Source of the DNA: Acytostelium subglobosum LB1
Lineage: Eukaryota > Evosea > Eumycetozoa > Acytosteliales > Acytosteliaceae
Direction of reading: 5' to 3'
DNA length: 64,000 nt
NCBI RefSeq assembly: GCF_000787575.1
Contig: NW_012236494.1
Location: 62,001-126,000 of the forward strand
The position numbers were made by a program, and so were the translations under genes. Shown here one piece after another: positions 25,133 to 36,636 of the stretch (positions are counted from its first letter, which is position 1; each line of letters opens with the position of its first letter). Under the pieces are notes generated by a model. It did no database searches. It was not told the DNA's origin and worked only from the letters and a program-made list of their open reading frames with translations.

Positions 25133-25405
25133 ATGTTTAACCCAACTTTTAAATATTTAATATGTATGGTATTGATTTTAATGATCTTTATCAACTGTAA
25201 TGGAGTATTGTCGAATGAAGTACTTGGAAAGAAACACTGTCACCAGCCATGTCAATTCCCTGAGGCCTGTAACTATGACCCAAATGGAGCCTTCGATCCT
25301 ATCTGTATGAAATGTCCACCCAACAAAGTAATTGTCGGTGGAATGTGTGTCTCCTGCGTCAATGCCCCTGAACTCTGTAAATACGAAGGTGTGCCATACC
25401 AATAA
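25133..25405 (+). CDS. small Cys-rich secreted protein
   Basis: A 90-residue, intronless protein. The first 27 residues are a hydrophobic signal peptide (LICMVLILMIFINCNG). The mature part has ten cysteines with spacings such as C-x3-C-x5-C and CMKCPPN...CVSCVNAPELC, suggesting a disulfide-bonded extracellular peptide. The start is the first ATG after a strongly AT-rich leader. I do not recognise the family. Confidence 0.75.
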   Translation: MFNPTFKYLICMVLILMIFINCNGVLSNEVLGKKHCHQPCQFPEACNYDPNGAFDPICMKCPPNKVIVGGMCVSCVNAPELCKYEGVPYQ

Positions 25406-25657
25406 ACACAAAAGAGACTCTTCTAGTATAGGCGGTATGAAGTTAGTCTTCTGTCAATCAATCAAACTTTGAAAAGTGTGTGTGAGTGTCCATTGTTGAT
25501 CAATCAGACTTCACACACTCGCTTCTCTCTCACTCACTCACTTGTACAAGTTGAAGGGTCATTATAACTCGCGAATAACTTCAATACTACTACTACACAT
25601 ACAACACAAGATAAAGAATTGAGTAGATATAGAGAGAGAGATAAAGATACCTATAAT

Positions 25658-28600
25658 ATGAAAGAGCGTAGAGTCAAGTGCTTGCACAAACGATGCAGGA
25701 GCAATAAGAGTGACTTCTCGGCACAGGGCTACAAGGAACATCGAACCAATGCAAAGTTCCACGTTTGTAATGCAAAGTACTGTTCAGAGTGCAAGGCTAT
25801 CAAAGCGGAGGAGGCCGGCCAAAAGCCTGCCGCTGCCTCTGCTGCCAAGCCTGCTCCTGCCAAGACTGGTCCGGGCGCAGCGGCTGAAGCCATTGTACCA
25901 CCCGAGAAGGAATGTCAACAGTTGTTTCAACAGGACATGGATTTTATCTCTCAATTGCTACCAGTCAACGGATCAATGTGGGAGTGTATCGAATATCTAT
26001 TGAAGTATCCATACGGTCAACAGTACAACATTAGAAAGTACTCATCAGGTATGTCGGTCATAGTTTGATTGATTGATTGATTGATGTGATCGTATACTCA
26101 TGCTTGTATATCCATAGAGATGAAGGTGGAGCATGGTATTAGATCATACGATAACTTTGCTCAAGTATCCATTCAATCAATCATCACAAAGTCTATCAAG
26201 CTAGCAAAGCCAGACAAGACAAACACACTATACTTTAAAATATTCTTTGACCTGTTCAAGTACAATCAAGACCCAAAGAGAAGTCCAGAGTCAACACTTG
26301 TAACTATCGATCATACGACTCATTCATTCACTTCATTCATCGTCATTAACATCAATCAATCAATGTATGTAGGTCAATGGATACTGTCAACTTGTATACA
26401 CAGAGAAGGACATCAAGTATCCTGGTAGACTACACTCACTCAATGACTATGATATGTTCTTGTGTGTTGCTTGCAAGGACTTTAAGGAGGTGTCAAAGGA
26501 GCTTACATCATTTGGAAAGGAACTCAATGAGTTGCTCGCTGGCAAGAAGATCATCTCACTACTCGTCGACAACGAAACTTACAAATTGAAGCCAGTATTT
26601 GTCAATGATACTGCCACCCTAGCATTCCTTCAAGGACTGTCCAAGCTACAGAGGTATGTCAATTGATTGATCGATATGACATACATACTAAGTCCTTTAA
26701 CTCCTTTAGATGCTGTTGGTGTAAATGCACTCCAGATCAATTGTGCAATCATGGTATGGACTTTATACCTCGTGATATGAGCCAAGTCAATGATGCGAAT
26801 CTGATATCACCTTTGGCCAGCATACCTATACAACAACACATACCAGATGTATGCGAGTTGTTTGTTACACTGGTGGAGCAATTCACTCGACTGACATTGA
26901 GCGAGATATTGGGCAAGCAGAGCTACACCAGCACCTCTCCTCATCTCCAGAAGCGCATCAATGAGACACTTCGACACATGGTCACCGACAAAGATAACGA
27001 TAGAATAATTAATGGACTAAGATATAATCAGTATGGATGGGATTGGAACATGACCCATGATCGATCGATCAATCAACTAACATTGCTCCTCCATCCATCC
27101 ATCAATTCTTAGGAACATAACAATGACATTGGAGGCTGGCAAGGCATTGTTAAAGAATAGAACAGCACTTCTCAATCTTCATCGAGAGATAACAAAGGAG
27201 GAACAGAGGAATAGTGATCTGCGACAGATTTGGCAACAGTTGTCCACTCTCCTCAATCTATGCATGAGCAAACAGCCGGCTGCTGCTGCTGGAACACCAG
27301 CCATCACCAACGCCGAGTGGAACAAACTCTCGTTTGTCTTTGCCGACAACTTCAAACGATTGTTTGGACCAAAGAGCTTCACCAGCGAGCTCCATGTCTT
27401 TGTATGCCACCTTGGCTACTACATCGAGACCTACACCAACCTTTTCCTTTTTACCAACTTCTCAATCAAGAGAATGTATTCATCAACGCTCAAACGTAAG
27501 TAGTGTATGATGTATTGTGGTCGCCTCACTTACTCACTCCACTCCTCACCCTCTTGAAGAACATTGCAACCCTAGGAAGGAGATACTCATACCTGCTATG
27601 AGCAGGTTTGTCAACACGATATCCAATGTTGGACTACAGATCATGAGCAAGTTCTATATCTTGCTTCAAACAACTGATGCCACAGTCGATTTGAACACAC
27701 CAGCAGTATGGAAGAGTGTAGCAAACAACTACTTCAGACCAGACTTCTTTGATCCCAAGGAACGTGATCCAAATAGCATCAACACTCTGTTCAAGATCAC
27801 TACATATGGTTCATCCCGCGATAAACCACAGACAACATCATCGACATCAACAACAAAGAGCACTGCTGGACGTATCATTGAACTTGATGAGGATTCATCT
27901 GAACCAACACCTAGCACGACGACTACTACCTCCACCTCGACCACATCCACTACATCGACAGCATCCACCATATCATCACGTTCATCATTGTCCTCCAAAA
28001 GGCTGAAAAAGATGGTCAAGAATGCCAACAAACCATCAAAGCTCCAGATCATATCGGCAGTGATGACACTGAAGAAGCTCACATTGGTGCTAAAGGGACG
28101 CAAATCAAACTACACCGTCGAGCTACGAAGCATGAAGGGTGACAGCTTTAGATACTCTTGCTCCTGCAGCATCTATGCCAAGAGGGACATGTGCAAGCAC
28201 GTCCTTTGGGTCTTCTTCCAGCACTCTACATTGACCACTGCAGACGCAGTCATGGCCACCGAGGCCATATCACTATCGCTCCTATCATCAGTTCATAGGA
28301 GCATTCTAAAGGTGATCACCAAGCCTTCTGTTGATGTCGAAGAAGATGACTCCCCAGCAACAAGCCCTATCTTGTCACCCAAGATCACCAACCCTTTAGT
28401 TGGGTTACCCGCCCTACCAATCAAGACCCCAACCCCAAGCGACTCTCCTCCTCTCAAGTTCACAAGCACATCTGGTAGTTTGCCTCCATTGGCACCCAAG
28501 ATCATATCTCTGACCACTCCGCTCAACCCGTTACCAAACATACAAGACCTAATTAGCTCCAATGGCAAACCTCCAGCGACAACCAAGACAACTGTACCAA

Positions 28601-29372
28601 CAACTACAACAACTACAACAACAACGACAACATCTACAGCATCAACAGCACATCCAACCACGAGTATACCATCTCCAGAGGTCATTGTCGTGCCACCAGC
28701 ACAAACCACCTCCACTACTACAGGTGCACCAGCAGCAGCGGCAGCAGCAGTGGCAGCGGTTGGAGAGCATGTCAAGGAGGTAACGGCAAATGGCAACAAT
28801 GGCAATGGCAATAGCAATAGCAACACAAACAACAAGAACAACACAAAGAAGAGGAAGCATGAAGAGATTGTTAGGCCAGTTGTGGTCGCCAAGAGACTCA
28901 AAGAGGACCATCTGTTCAATAGTTTCTCAGAAGCCGAGGTCGAAGAGTTTGACCCGGACACAAAGAGATACTTGGTTCGATTCACCGACGAAGAGTAAGT
29001 TTGAACAAGAGTCCAACCTTCAACCAAAAAACTGACTGACATTGTCACTCTCCTAGATCATCCAACATGGAACCTCAATGGACCAACGAAAAGGACATCA
29101 TCAAGTCGGGTGGCAAGGTGACAACGCCATTCGACTTGAGGACAAAAATACCAGATGATGCTCTACTACTCGTACGCACCGTGGAGATGTGCAGACAGCG
29201 ATCAATGCACAAGCCAAAGACTGGCAAGGACCTACCATCATGGTATCGTGCCAAGCTTGTCGGTAGGAATCACAAGGGTTTGCGAGTGTTGCTCCTGGAC
29301 TTTAGTCCAAGCACTCAGATACAAGAGGTCACCATCCCCTATGGCGACAACTTGATTCTCTATCACAATTGA
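25658..29372 (+). CDS. SWIM zinc-finger protein with C-terminal Tudor-like modules
   Basis: Seven exons, 25658-26048, 26118-26299, 26373-26653, 26710-27030, 27113-27495, 27560-28994 and 29057-29372, give 1102 residues. The N-terminus has a Cys/His cluster (CLHKRC ... HVCNAKYCSEC), then a long conserved-looking helical region containing RCCWCKCTPDQLCNHG. A SWIM finger (CSCSIYAKRDMCKHVLWVFF, C-x-C-x8-C-x-H) lies near residue 710. A Pro/Thr/Asn-rich linker follows. The C-terminus has two Tudor-like pieces: FDPDTKRYLVRFTD with a later PQWTNEKDI, and WYRAKLVGRNHKGLRVLLLDF. SWIM fingers are common in MULE-type transposases and their domesticated relatives; Tudor-like ends are common in chromatin readers. 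A nuclear, chromatin-linked role is inferred. The domain calls are by eye. Confidence 0.75.
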
Positions 29373-29450
29373 TCAAATAAACCTAGTTTCCTTGTCCTAT
29401 GCTATCTATGTACACACTTGTTGGAATGATCATTCCATTCATATTTAATT

Positions 29451-30590
29451 TTATGATGAGACCTTCGGTATGGCGCGCTCTGATTGATGAGCCAATCTGT
29501 AGGTGAGCACATTGTGAATGAACTGTACACACTTTTGTGAGAGGACCAGTCCCTCCATTGGATTGGAACTGGATACATCATAAAGGTTGGGTGCGACTAC
29601 GATGGCCAAATTCTGTAGAGTCATCTTGTTGACACTGGCATGTGATGCCACTTGAAGCAAGAGAGCCAACAACCAATCCAGAAGGTTCTTTTGTATGCTT
29701 GGCAGTCTGTTTACCGCCTCCACACATGTCTCCACATCATTACAATGGAAGATATTCTCTGTTGGTATCGAGTTTAGAATAGGTGTTGGCAATTCTCTGT
29801 ACCAAATCTGATTGATTGATTGATTTAGGGTGTCAGTGATTGTGGACTCGACCTTGGAGTCACATGGACCCAATCCAATACATACCTTGATCAGTGATGC
29901 GACAGTATTGATGTCGTTGCTTGATGTAAACTCATTCTTGTTCATTGAACCTTTGATACGTTTGATCTCGGTCTGCTCACCAGCGAGCCTAAAGATACCT
30001 TCTTGTTCTAGACCTCCAAACTCTATAAGTGATCTCTTCATTTGTACGAGGATGGCCGGTACACGGTATCCTTCATCCTCCACTTGTTCCAGAGTGGAGG
30101 GATCGACACCAAACACACCAGTCTCACAACGTATCTTGACGGTGAGGAAGTGGCTGACACCGCCCTCTACACGGAGCACTGCCTTGTGATTGGTGTTGAT
30201 CTTTTGGAGAACGACCAGCTTGACCTTGATCAGCTTGACCTTGCCCTTCTCGATTGTGCCCGATGCCGGACTGAAGCTGAGCTGGAACTCCTGTGGCACA
30301 AGCGGCTCGAGCTGGAACTTTAGCTTGTTCTTTGACATGTTGGCGATGGCGAATTGGTCCTGAACGGTGGTCCTGAGAGGACATGGACGATCGCCCATAT
30401 TAAAGTCCAGTATACTCTTTGATACATCTATGCCACCATGATTGCCGACACCAATCTCTTCGATATTAGGCTTTGACCTGTAGTCAACATGTGATGAACC
30501 ACTGGGTGCACTAATATCACCAAGTGATGAGTTTGATGTTGATGGTGTATTTGATGCAGACGATGATGCTTTGGATGATGATGATCCCAT
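29451..30590 (-). CDS. ASH-RhoGAP protein (Rho GTPase-activating)
   Basis: Exons 30590-29886 and 29807-29451 give 353 residues. The Gly-Ser-rich N-terminus (MGSSSSKAS) could be N-myristoylated. Residues of about 55 to 165 form an MSP/ASH-like beta-sandwich (FQLSFSPASGTIEKGKVK, HFLTVKIRC) directly followed by FGVDPSTL and a RhoGAP domain, the same order as in OCRL/INPP5B but without the phosphatase. The arginine finger is present (EGIFRLAGEQ), as is the conserved WYRELPTPIL at the exon join, so unlike OCRL it is likely an active GAP for Rac/Rho proteins. The 78-base intron is a multiple of three with no stop codon; keeping it would insert 26 residues into the domain. Confidence 0.88.
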   Translation of the reverse strand: MGSSSSKASSSASNTPSTSNSSLGDISAPSGSSHVDYRSKPNIEEIGVGNHGGIDVSKSILDFNMGDRPCPLRTTVQDQFAIANMSKNKLKFQLEPLVPQEFQLSFSPASGTIEKGKVKLIKVKLVVLQKINTNHKAVLRVEGGVSHFLTVKIRCETGVFGVDPSTLEQVEDEGYRVPAILVQMKRSLIEFGGLEQEGIFRLAGEQTEIKRIKGSMNKNEFTSSNDINTVASLIKVCIGLGPCDSKVESTITDTLNQSINQIWYRELPTPILNSIPTENIFHCNDVETCVEAVNRLPSIQKNLLDWLLALLLQVASHASVNKMTLQNLAIVVAPNLYDVSSSNPMEGLVLSQKCVQFIHNVLTYRLAHQSERAIPKVSS

Positions 30591-31543
30591 TGTTATGTAT
30601 ATGTAAGTAGTAATGTACTGATAGTTATGTGGTAGGTAGGTTAAGGAATGAGTCTATAGACTGATGAAGAGATGATATTAATGATGTGGATAATGGATAT
30701 AAAGTTTGTTGTTATAACAATGTCATCTCCAACAACAACATTAACGTATATGATCCAACAACAACATCATCATCTACTCTAGGTTGTATGACCTCAGCGC
30801 GCGCGCATTCATCTTGGAACTCCACCACTCTCAATCAATCAATCACTCCACGCACTCAACAAACCCCCTCCCTTTGATCACTCATTCACGATCACCCTCA
30901 CTCTCAAGTCTACGCATCCGAGTGGGTGTATGTATGTGGGGGTAGTGATGAGGAGTAGTACGTCCCGGGACATACAACTACATAGAGTGAATGACATCAG
31001 TCCATCAACCTCATCTATCGACACATGTCCTTTCCTTGAAGGACCTTATTACTTAGGCTGATATTTGTTGACATCAACCACAAACGTACGCCCACATGAA
31101 ATTTGAACATCCTTGGAGGTGCAAAGGAAGAAAGTGATAATAACAACAAAAACAACTAATAAAGTAAATAGGTAAACTAACTATTATTACTTCTTTCGTC
31201 AGACAATATTGGTCTATGGCCTGAAGTACCATTCCATTTATGTTAACTGACGTGGTCAGTTTAAATGATTGATTGATTGGATGACACAATAATGTGTTTG
31301 AATGACACATCACCCACGATCAAACCTCTGATCGAAGTGGTCACCTGTTGATTGAACTTGGTGAAAGGCCCTATCTTTGAAGGCCAAGATGGTTATTATT
31401 ATCTGTCGACTGAAACACGTTGATCATTCCAGAAATAGATCACTTTACACCAATCATTCATTCGGTTCTATATAATACCAATCTTCATCTTATTTTAATA
31501 ATTATCATAATCAAATAATAATAATAACGAAGAAATAATAAGA
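30591..31543. promoter_or_regulatory. divergent intergenic region
   Basis: 953 bases between opposite start codons. It contains a GC-alternating patch (about 30797-30806) and a perfect 10-base palindrome GTCCCGGGAC near 30963. The last 150 bases are very AT-rich, typical of the core promoter for the downstream gene. No RNA gene recognised. Confidence 0.45.
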
Positions 31544-32643
31544 ATGAATAGTAAAGTTGTAATATATAATGTATTAATATTTATAACATTGTTGGTGATT
31601 GTAACAAATGGACAGGTATGCTCCAGATGTAGAAAGCTGGGTGAGACATGCAATAAGAATGTATCAAACATCTGTCAAAAGGGTTCAATGTGTGTAGACA
31701 CCATTGGCAATGCTACATTCAAATGTGTAACCATACCTGGAAATGGTGGCAACTGTTCTCTCACCAATCTATGCTCCGACTCCTACACCTGCAATCCATC
31801 CACAAAGATTTGTGTCTCTGAGAACTATCTTGGTATGTTGTAGTATATCTTGACATTGATCATTGACCATTGGCCATTGACTAACTGACATGAACCAAAG
31901 GCACTGGCGAGACATGTGTAAATACAACACAATGTAGTGATGGTCTATTGTGTACAAACTCAAAGTGTACGAATCCATCGTATCCAACATGTTCTTCTAG
32001 TTCTGATTGTTTCTGGAATGAAACTTGTGCCAATGATCATAAGTGCAAGACGCCAGTTGCCAATGGTGAACAATGTATGACCTACTCTGACTGTACCCAA
32101 AGCAGTAACTGTGTCAACAACAAGTGTGTCGCATCACTCTCCGTTCAAGTTGGTGGAGTATGCTCACTAGACAGTGATTGTGATATATCACAAGAGTTAA
32201 TGGTATGTTACATGATTGAAAGATGAGATAAGACGAGTTACTAACAATAATTACAGTGTATAAACAAGACATGTCAGGACAAGGACTTGTATGGACTGCT
32301 CAAGTGTAACACTTCGAAGGATTGTTCGATGGGAGTATGCATGTGTGATGGTAATGAAGTTACTACGACCAATGCTACTTCGAATGGTACTTGTTATCCA
32401 TTGCTAGATATGACTCGTGTGTCAAAGTCTGTTCTGGATCAATACTTCCAATGTGTTGTGAACAACAAGTGTCCACAAGTTGACAATATCATACCAGGTA
32501 GCTGTGCCTACAAATGTGGTACACCATTTTATGCCACATTCAATCCACCATGCAACATCAACTCTGCCATCTCATCCATTCATATCAACAACCTTACACT
32601 ACTTTTAATTAGTATGATAGTTATATTCATCATAATGTTGTAA
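31544..32643 (+). CDS. Cys-rich surface protein, signal peptide and hydrophobic C-terminus
   Basis: Three exons, 31544-31832, 31901-32202 and 32257-32643, give 325 residues. A signal peptide (about 1-23, IFITLLVIVTNGQ) is followed by repeated short Cys modules of the dictyostelid type (ETCVNTTQCSDGLLC, GEQCMTYSDCTQSSNC, GGVCSLDSDC). There are many N-glycosylation sites (NVS, NCS, NTT, NET, NKT, NAT, NGT). The last 25 residues are hydrophobic (LLLISMIVIFIIML) without a charged tail, so the protein is probably GPI-anchored, with small residues before it as a possible cleavage site. Many dictyostelid cell-surface proteins have this build; the exact role is unknown. Confidence 0.82.
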
Positions 32644-33010
32644 AGATATAAATTATAATCTAGTGTTATTATGTATTAATAAACCAAAAAAGGAAAGAAC
32701 TTCATCACTTAGTTATGAACAAAAATATCCAAACCAATGTTTTTTTTTAATTTAAATAGTTTTTGTTGATCATAATGTGTGGTGGGAAAGCGAGTCCAAA
32801 GGTGGGGTGATCGTCTGTGTGTTTTTGAGAGACGACTTCCTGTGATGATGGTGACAATTACAAGGTGTCACCCTCCCTTTCCTTTGTTTGGTTTGAATGA
32901 ATGAGTGGAGTCCACAACTTGGTCCCAAGTTTGATTGTTAAGGTTTAGTTCAATTCACTCACAAGTGCATACAAACAACAAACAAACAGATATATATATC
33001 TTATTCAAAA
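32644..33010. other. intergenic between surface protein and cyp51
   Basis: 367 bases. An AATAAA at about 32678 serves the upstream gene. A T run lies near 32740. No gene recognised. Confidence 0.45.
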
Positions 33011-34565
33011 ATGATACAAATATTAATTGGTGTTGTCGTTGCTCTAGTATTACTATCATTATTCAAAAAGGTAGGTTCTCAATCATCCCCTATGCCCACA
33101 CACAACATCACTTACTCATTCATTCAAACATTATTCAGAATGTCCCTGGCACTCCACCAATGATCGGAAAGATCCCATTGATTGGATGTTTCTACCAGTT
33201 CGCCACTGACCCACTGGGATTGGTGAAGAGATCGTACGAGGCGGCCGGTGACGCCTTCACACTCTATCTGATGGGTTTCAAGATGACCTTTTTGGTCGGA
33301 CCTGAGGCACAGTCTGTGTTCTTTCGTGGTACCGACGAGGAGCTGAGCCCAAAGGAAGCCTACCGTTTCGTCACACCCGTGTTTGGTCCAGGCGTCGTCT
33401 ACGACTCGCCAACCGAGGTCATGTATGAGCAGCTTCGTTTCGTCAAGAATGGTCTCGTCCTCGGACAACTCAAGAAGGCCGTCGGTATCATCACCGAAGA
33501 GACCGAGAAGTTCCTCGAGGAGAAGTGGGGAGACTCTGGTGAGGTTGACTTGTTGACCGAAATGAACAATGTATGTGGTCGGAAACACGGCGCGGAAACA
33601 CGGAAACAAGTCAAGGCTAACACTCCTTTTTCTTTTACAACCTTTAGTTGACAATCTTAACTGCCTCACGTTGTCTTATGGGCAAGGATATTAACTCTGC
33701 ATTGGGAAAGCAATCAAACTTGGCCGATTTGTACCATGAGTTGGAGGAAGGATTGAACCCAATCTCGTTCTTCTTCCCAAATCTTCCATTGCCATCGTTT
33801 GCCAAGCGTGATGCTGCCCGTGCAAAGGTGGCAGCCATCTTTGATTCGATCATCAAGGAGCGCAGAAAGTGCAATGAGGAGCGTGACGATGTGCTCCAGG
33901 TGCTCATGACCAGCAAATACAAGGACGGCTCGCAGCTTGACGACGAGAAGATCGTCGGTCTGATGATTGGTCTGCTGTTTGCCGGCCAGCACACCTCGTC
34001 GATCACCTCGACTTGGACCGGCTACTACATGTTCAACAACCCAGAGTACCACGACGAGGTGTTGCGCGAGATCCAGAGCATCCACGTCGACGAGTTCAAC
34101 GGTGAGATCTGCTTCGATGGCCTTCGCAAGATGAACCGTCTCGAGACCATTGTTCGCGAGGTCCTCCGTCTGCACCCTCCCTTGATCTTCTTGATGCGCA
34201 AGGTAATGGAGCCCATCCAGTACAAGGACTACACCATCCCGGCCGGCCATCTGGTTGCCGTGTCGCCCGCCGTCGGCATGCGTCTCGAGTCAGTGTTCAA
34301 GAACGCTAACGAGTTTGATCCAAAGCGTTTCGACGCCGATCGTGCCGAGGACAAGACACCATTCTCCTACATTGCCTTTGGCGGTGGCAAGCACGGCTGT
34401 CCCGGCGAGAACTTTGGCATCCTCCAGATCAAGACCATCTGGTCCGTACTCCTCCAGAAGTATGACCTCGACATTGGTTCCATCCCCCAGCCAGACTACT
34501 CTAGTTTGGTTGCTGGTCCCAAGGCACCATGCAAGATCAGATACACCAAGAAGTCAAAGAAGTAA
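33011..34565 (+). CDS. cyp51: sterol 14-alpha-demethylase, cytochrome P450 CYP51
   Basis: P450 of sterol biosynthesis that removes the 14-alpha methyl group of lanosterol-type sterols; ER membrane. Exons 33011-33070, 33139-33570 and 33648-34565 give 469 residues. The 20-residue first exon is the membrane anchor ([15 protein letters not shown]). The CYP51 I-helix signature [16 protein letters not shown], the E-x-x-R motif (EVLRLHPP region) and the heme loop [14 protein letters not shown] with the Cys ligand are present. His in place of the usual Arg before the Cys is normal for CYP51. Codon bias towards C-ending codons suggests strong expression. Complete. Confidence 0.94.
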
Positions 34566-35195
34566 AGTAAAGTTAAGAGTGGAGTGAATGTCTGTCCACG
34601 ACGTTGACATCAATGTTCGGTCCAACAAACCACCAATAAACCCTATTCATTCATTCTAAGTATTGACAATTCCACTAAGCGTGGACCGACGACATTGCCT
34701 TTGCCCACTTTGTCAACTCGATCAAGACTGGAGTGCCTACTGCTGTCATGGTCATCGGGTGCTCATCCTAGCCCTCTCCCACACTGTGCGAATCAATGAG
34801 CACGCTAGCACCTAGGTGCATCGATGTTCATGCTCATTGGAACCCAAGACAGACCAACCTATTGCATGATCGGTCGCAAGGGCAGCCAGCCTGGATCAGC
34901 GATAGAGTCCTCGGGTGACCCACCAAAGGCCACATGGTTGAGGTTGAGAGGGACTTCGTCTCATCGTGACTATTAAATTAGCAACGGGATCAGCATGAAC
35001 AACAATATAAGTAGCGTTGTCTTCGTGATTGGTCTGGTGGCCCACCTGCCTTTCGTACGACTTCCACCTGCACCCTTGCTAGCAAGGTAACCATAGGGGT
35101 TGACAATAAATAGTGCCTCAGAGAGATAGACAAGTTATTCACTTTTATGGTTCATTTATTACTACAATACATATATATACATAAAGAGAGAGATA
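34566..35195. other. intergenic, GC-richer than other spacers
   Basis: 630 bases. From about 34670 to 35100 the base content looks more like coding DNA than the usual spacer. One frame near 34690-34780 reads WTDDIAFAHFVNSIKTG before a stop, but no family is recognised and no frame continues. A perfect 12-base palindrome GCACCTAGGTGC lies at 34808-34819. It could be a decayed gene or a non-coding RNA. Confidence 0.35.
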
Positions 35196-36202
35196 ATGTC
35201 AAGACATTCAAAGAATAAGACATCATCTGGAAGATTTACATACTCTGAAAGACAAGAGTTGGGATATGGAACAAAGGTTGAGAGACTTGGCAAAGACTCA
35301 TTAAAGGCATTCGATTCTTGTTGTATATGTTTGAACTCTTTGATATCTCCACTGAGTTGGTATGTACATATGAACACTTGATCAATCAATCAATCAATCA
35401 TATAACTTACACAAGTACTATACAGTACAAAGGGACATCTCTATTGTAAAGAATGTATATATACTTCATTGGTGATGCAGAAGAAACAGATAAAGGAGAA
35501 GGAAAAGGAATGGTTACAACAATTGGAGAAGAATAAGCAATTGGATGAGACAAAGAGATTGAAACAGGTAGAGGATGAGTTAAAGGTGTTTGAATCAAAC
35601 AATGTCACCTATCTAGACAATACAAACGGAGGAGCATCAAGCAGCAACAGTAATGGTGTCAAGGAGATGGAGCCAAAGCTTAATAGTTTCTGGGTTGTAT
35701 GTATACGATACTTCAATGAATCTAGCAGTTAACTAACTAACTATTGAAATCCATCCAGCCATCTTTAACACCTCAATCAAAGGAGAGTGAGAAGAATAAG
35801 CCAGATAATCATACAATGTGCCCAGAGGGTGGACATCAGATACGAATGAAGCAGTTGATAGCGGTCAAGTTTAAACAGGCGACTGGAGAGGATAGTGTTG
35901 CATTGTCTACGTCGGTGCAGGCAAAGTACTGTTGTCCAATATGCGATAAGATATTGACGAATAGTCATTCACTCAAACTGCTGAAGCGATGTGGACATGT
36001 CTTTTGCGAGTCATGTATCAAACGAACGATGGAAGGCGACAATAAGAAGAAGGACGAGAAGCAAGTTGTTGGCTCATGCTTTGTCTGTGCCAAAGAGTTT
36101 GAATCACACGAAGCCATCTCATTGCAACGAGGAGGCACAGGTTTCTCAGGTCTTGGACAGACTCTTGAAGCAAAGAAATATACACCAACAGCTATAATAT
36201 GA
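35196..36202 (+). CDS. nosip: NOSIP-type RING/U-box protein
   Basis: Homologue of nitric oxide synthase-interacting protein, a nuclear RING/U-box E3 ligase also found in spliceosomal complexes. Exons 35196-35359, 35426-35696 and 35759-36202 give 292 residues, the family length. The signatures are the N-terminal MSRHSKNKTSSGRFTYSE, a first split U-box (CCICLNSLISPLSC...GHLYCKECIYTSL), a Lys/Glu coiled coil, the FWVPSLTP block restored at the second join, and a C-terminal RING-like unit (CCPICDKIL...CGHVFCESC...CFVCAKEF). Nothing unusual. Confidence 0.93.
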
Positions 36203-36327
36203 TCACCGACGTAGACAATGCAAAGCCAATATTAGAGTTATAATAATAATTTATTTGATCGGTTACAGCTGACATCTCGCTTATGTCTGCTGTTGTGTCG
36301 CACTGTTGTTGTTCAGAAGTTAGGTCA

Positions 36328-36636
36328 TTACCACTTCTCAAGACCCTTGAGGAGGATGATGACACCCCAGATGATGGACCAGAACCAACCGACGAATGGG
36401 AGACACAACTGTTTGATTGATGGATCATTAGTAGTGCTACACTCGCTACGATAGTTGCAATTGTGACTTACCTGGAGGACTCCGATGATGACACACCAAA
36501 CATTGCAGTTGTCCAAGACACCGAGGATGATGGTTCCAATGCCGAACAAGAAGAAGTCGAGGATTCCACAGATGATCATGACATTCTTCTCGAGGGAAGG
36601 AATGGCGGATGGCAAGAAGTTATCGGCAGCTCCCAT
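36328..36636 (-). CDS. small two-to-three-span membrane protein
   Basis: Exons 36636-36472 and 36408-36328 give 81 residues. Hydrophobic segments are MIICGILDFFLFGIGTIILG, CVIIGVLQLCLPFVGW and IIWGVIILLKG. There is no signal peptide in the strict sense. The 63-base intron is a multiple of three and has no in-frame stop, so intron retention would add 21 residues between the second and third segments. The start lies in good context, and a short AT-rich leader precedes it. I do not recognise a named family. Confidence 0.7.
   Translation of the reverse strand: MGAADNFLPSAIPSLEKNVMIICGILDFFLFGIGTIILGVLDNCNVWCVIIGVLQVSHNCNYRSECSTTNDPSIKQLCLPFVGWFWSIIWGVIILLKGLEKW

Noticed and set aside
26710-26760. 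Resemblance of CKCTPDQLCNHG to the zinc-binding region of RAG1
   Set aside because: The shared string is too short, and other RAG1 blocks were not seen nearby.
27113-27495. Possible separate genes for each frame in the 25.6-29.4 kb region
   Set aside because: GT-AG borders, matching phases and a total length divisible by three join them into one gene.
28293-29048. A 251-codon minus-strand frame rich in Val and Gly
   Set aside because: It is the antisense of Thr/Pro/Ala-rich low-complexity coding sequence in the SWIM protein.
31616-31622. GTATGC after the signal-peptide codons as an intron donor
   Set aside because: The frame continues directly into the conserved Cys modules without a break, so no intron is needed.
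33571-33647. Reading through cyp51 intron 2 as coding sequence
   Set aside because: The frame ends at once, and splicing restores the conserved P450 sequence.
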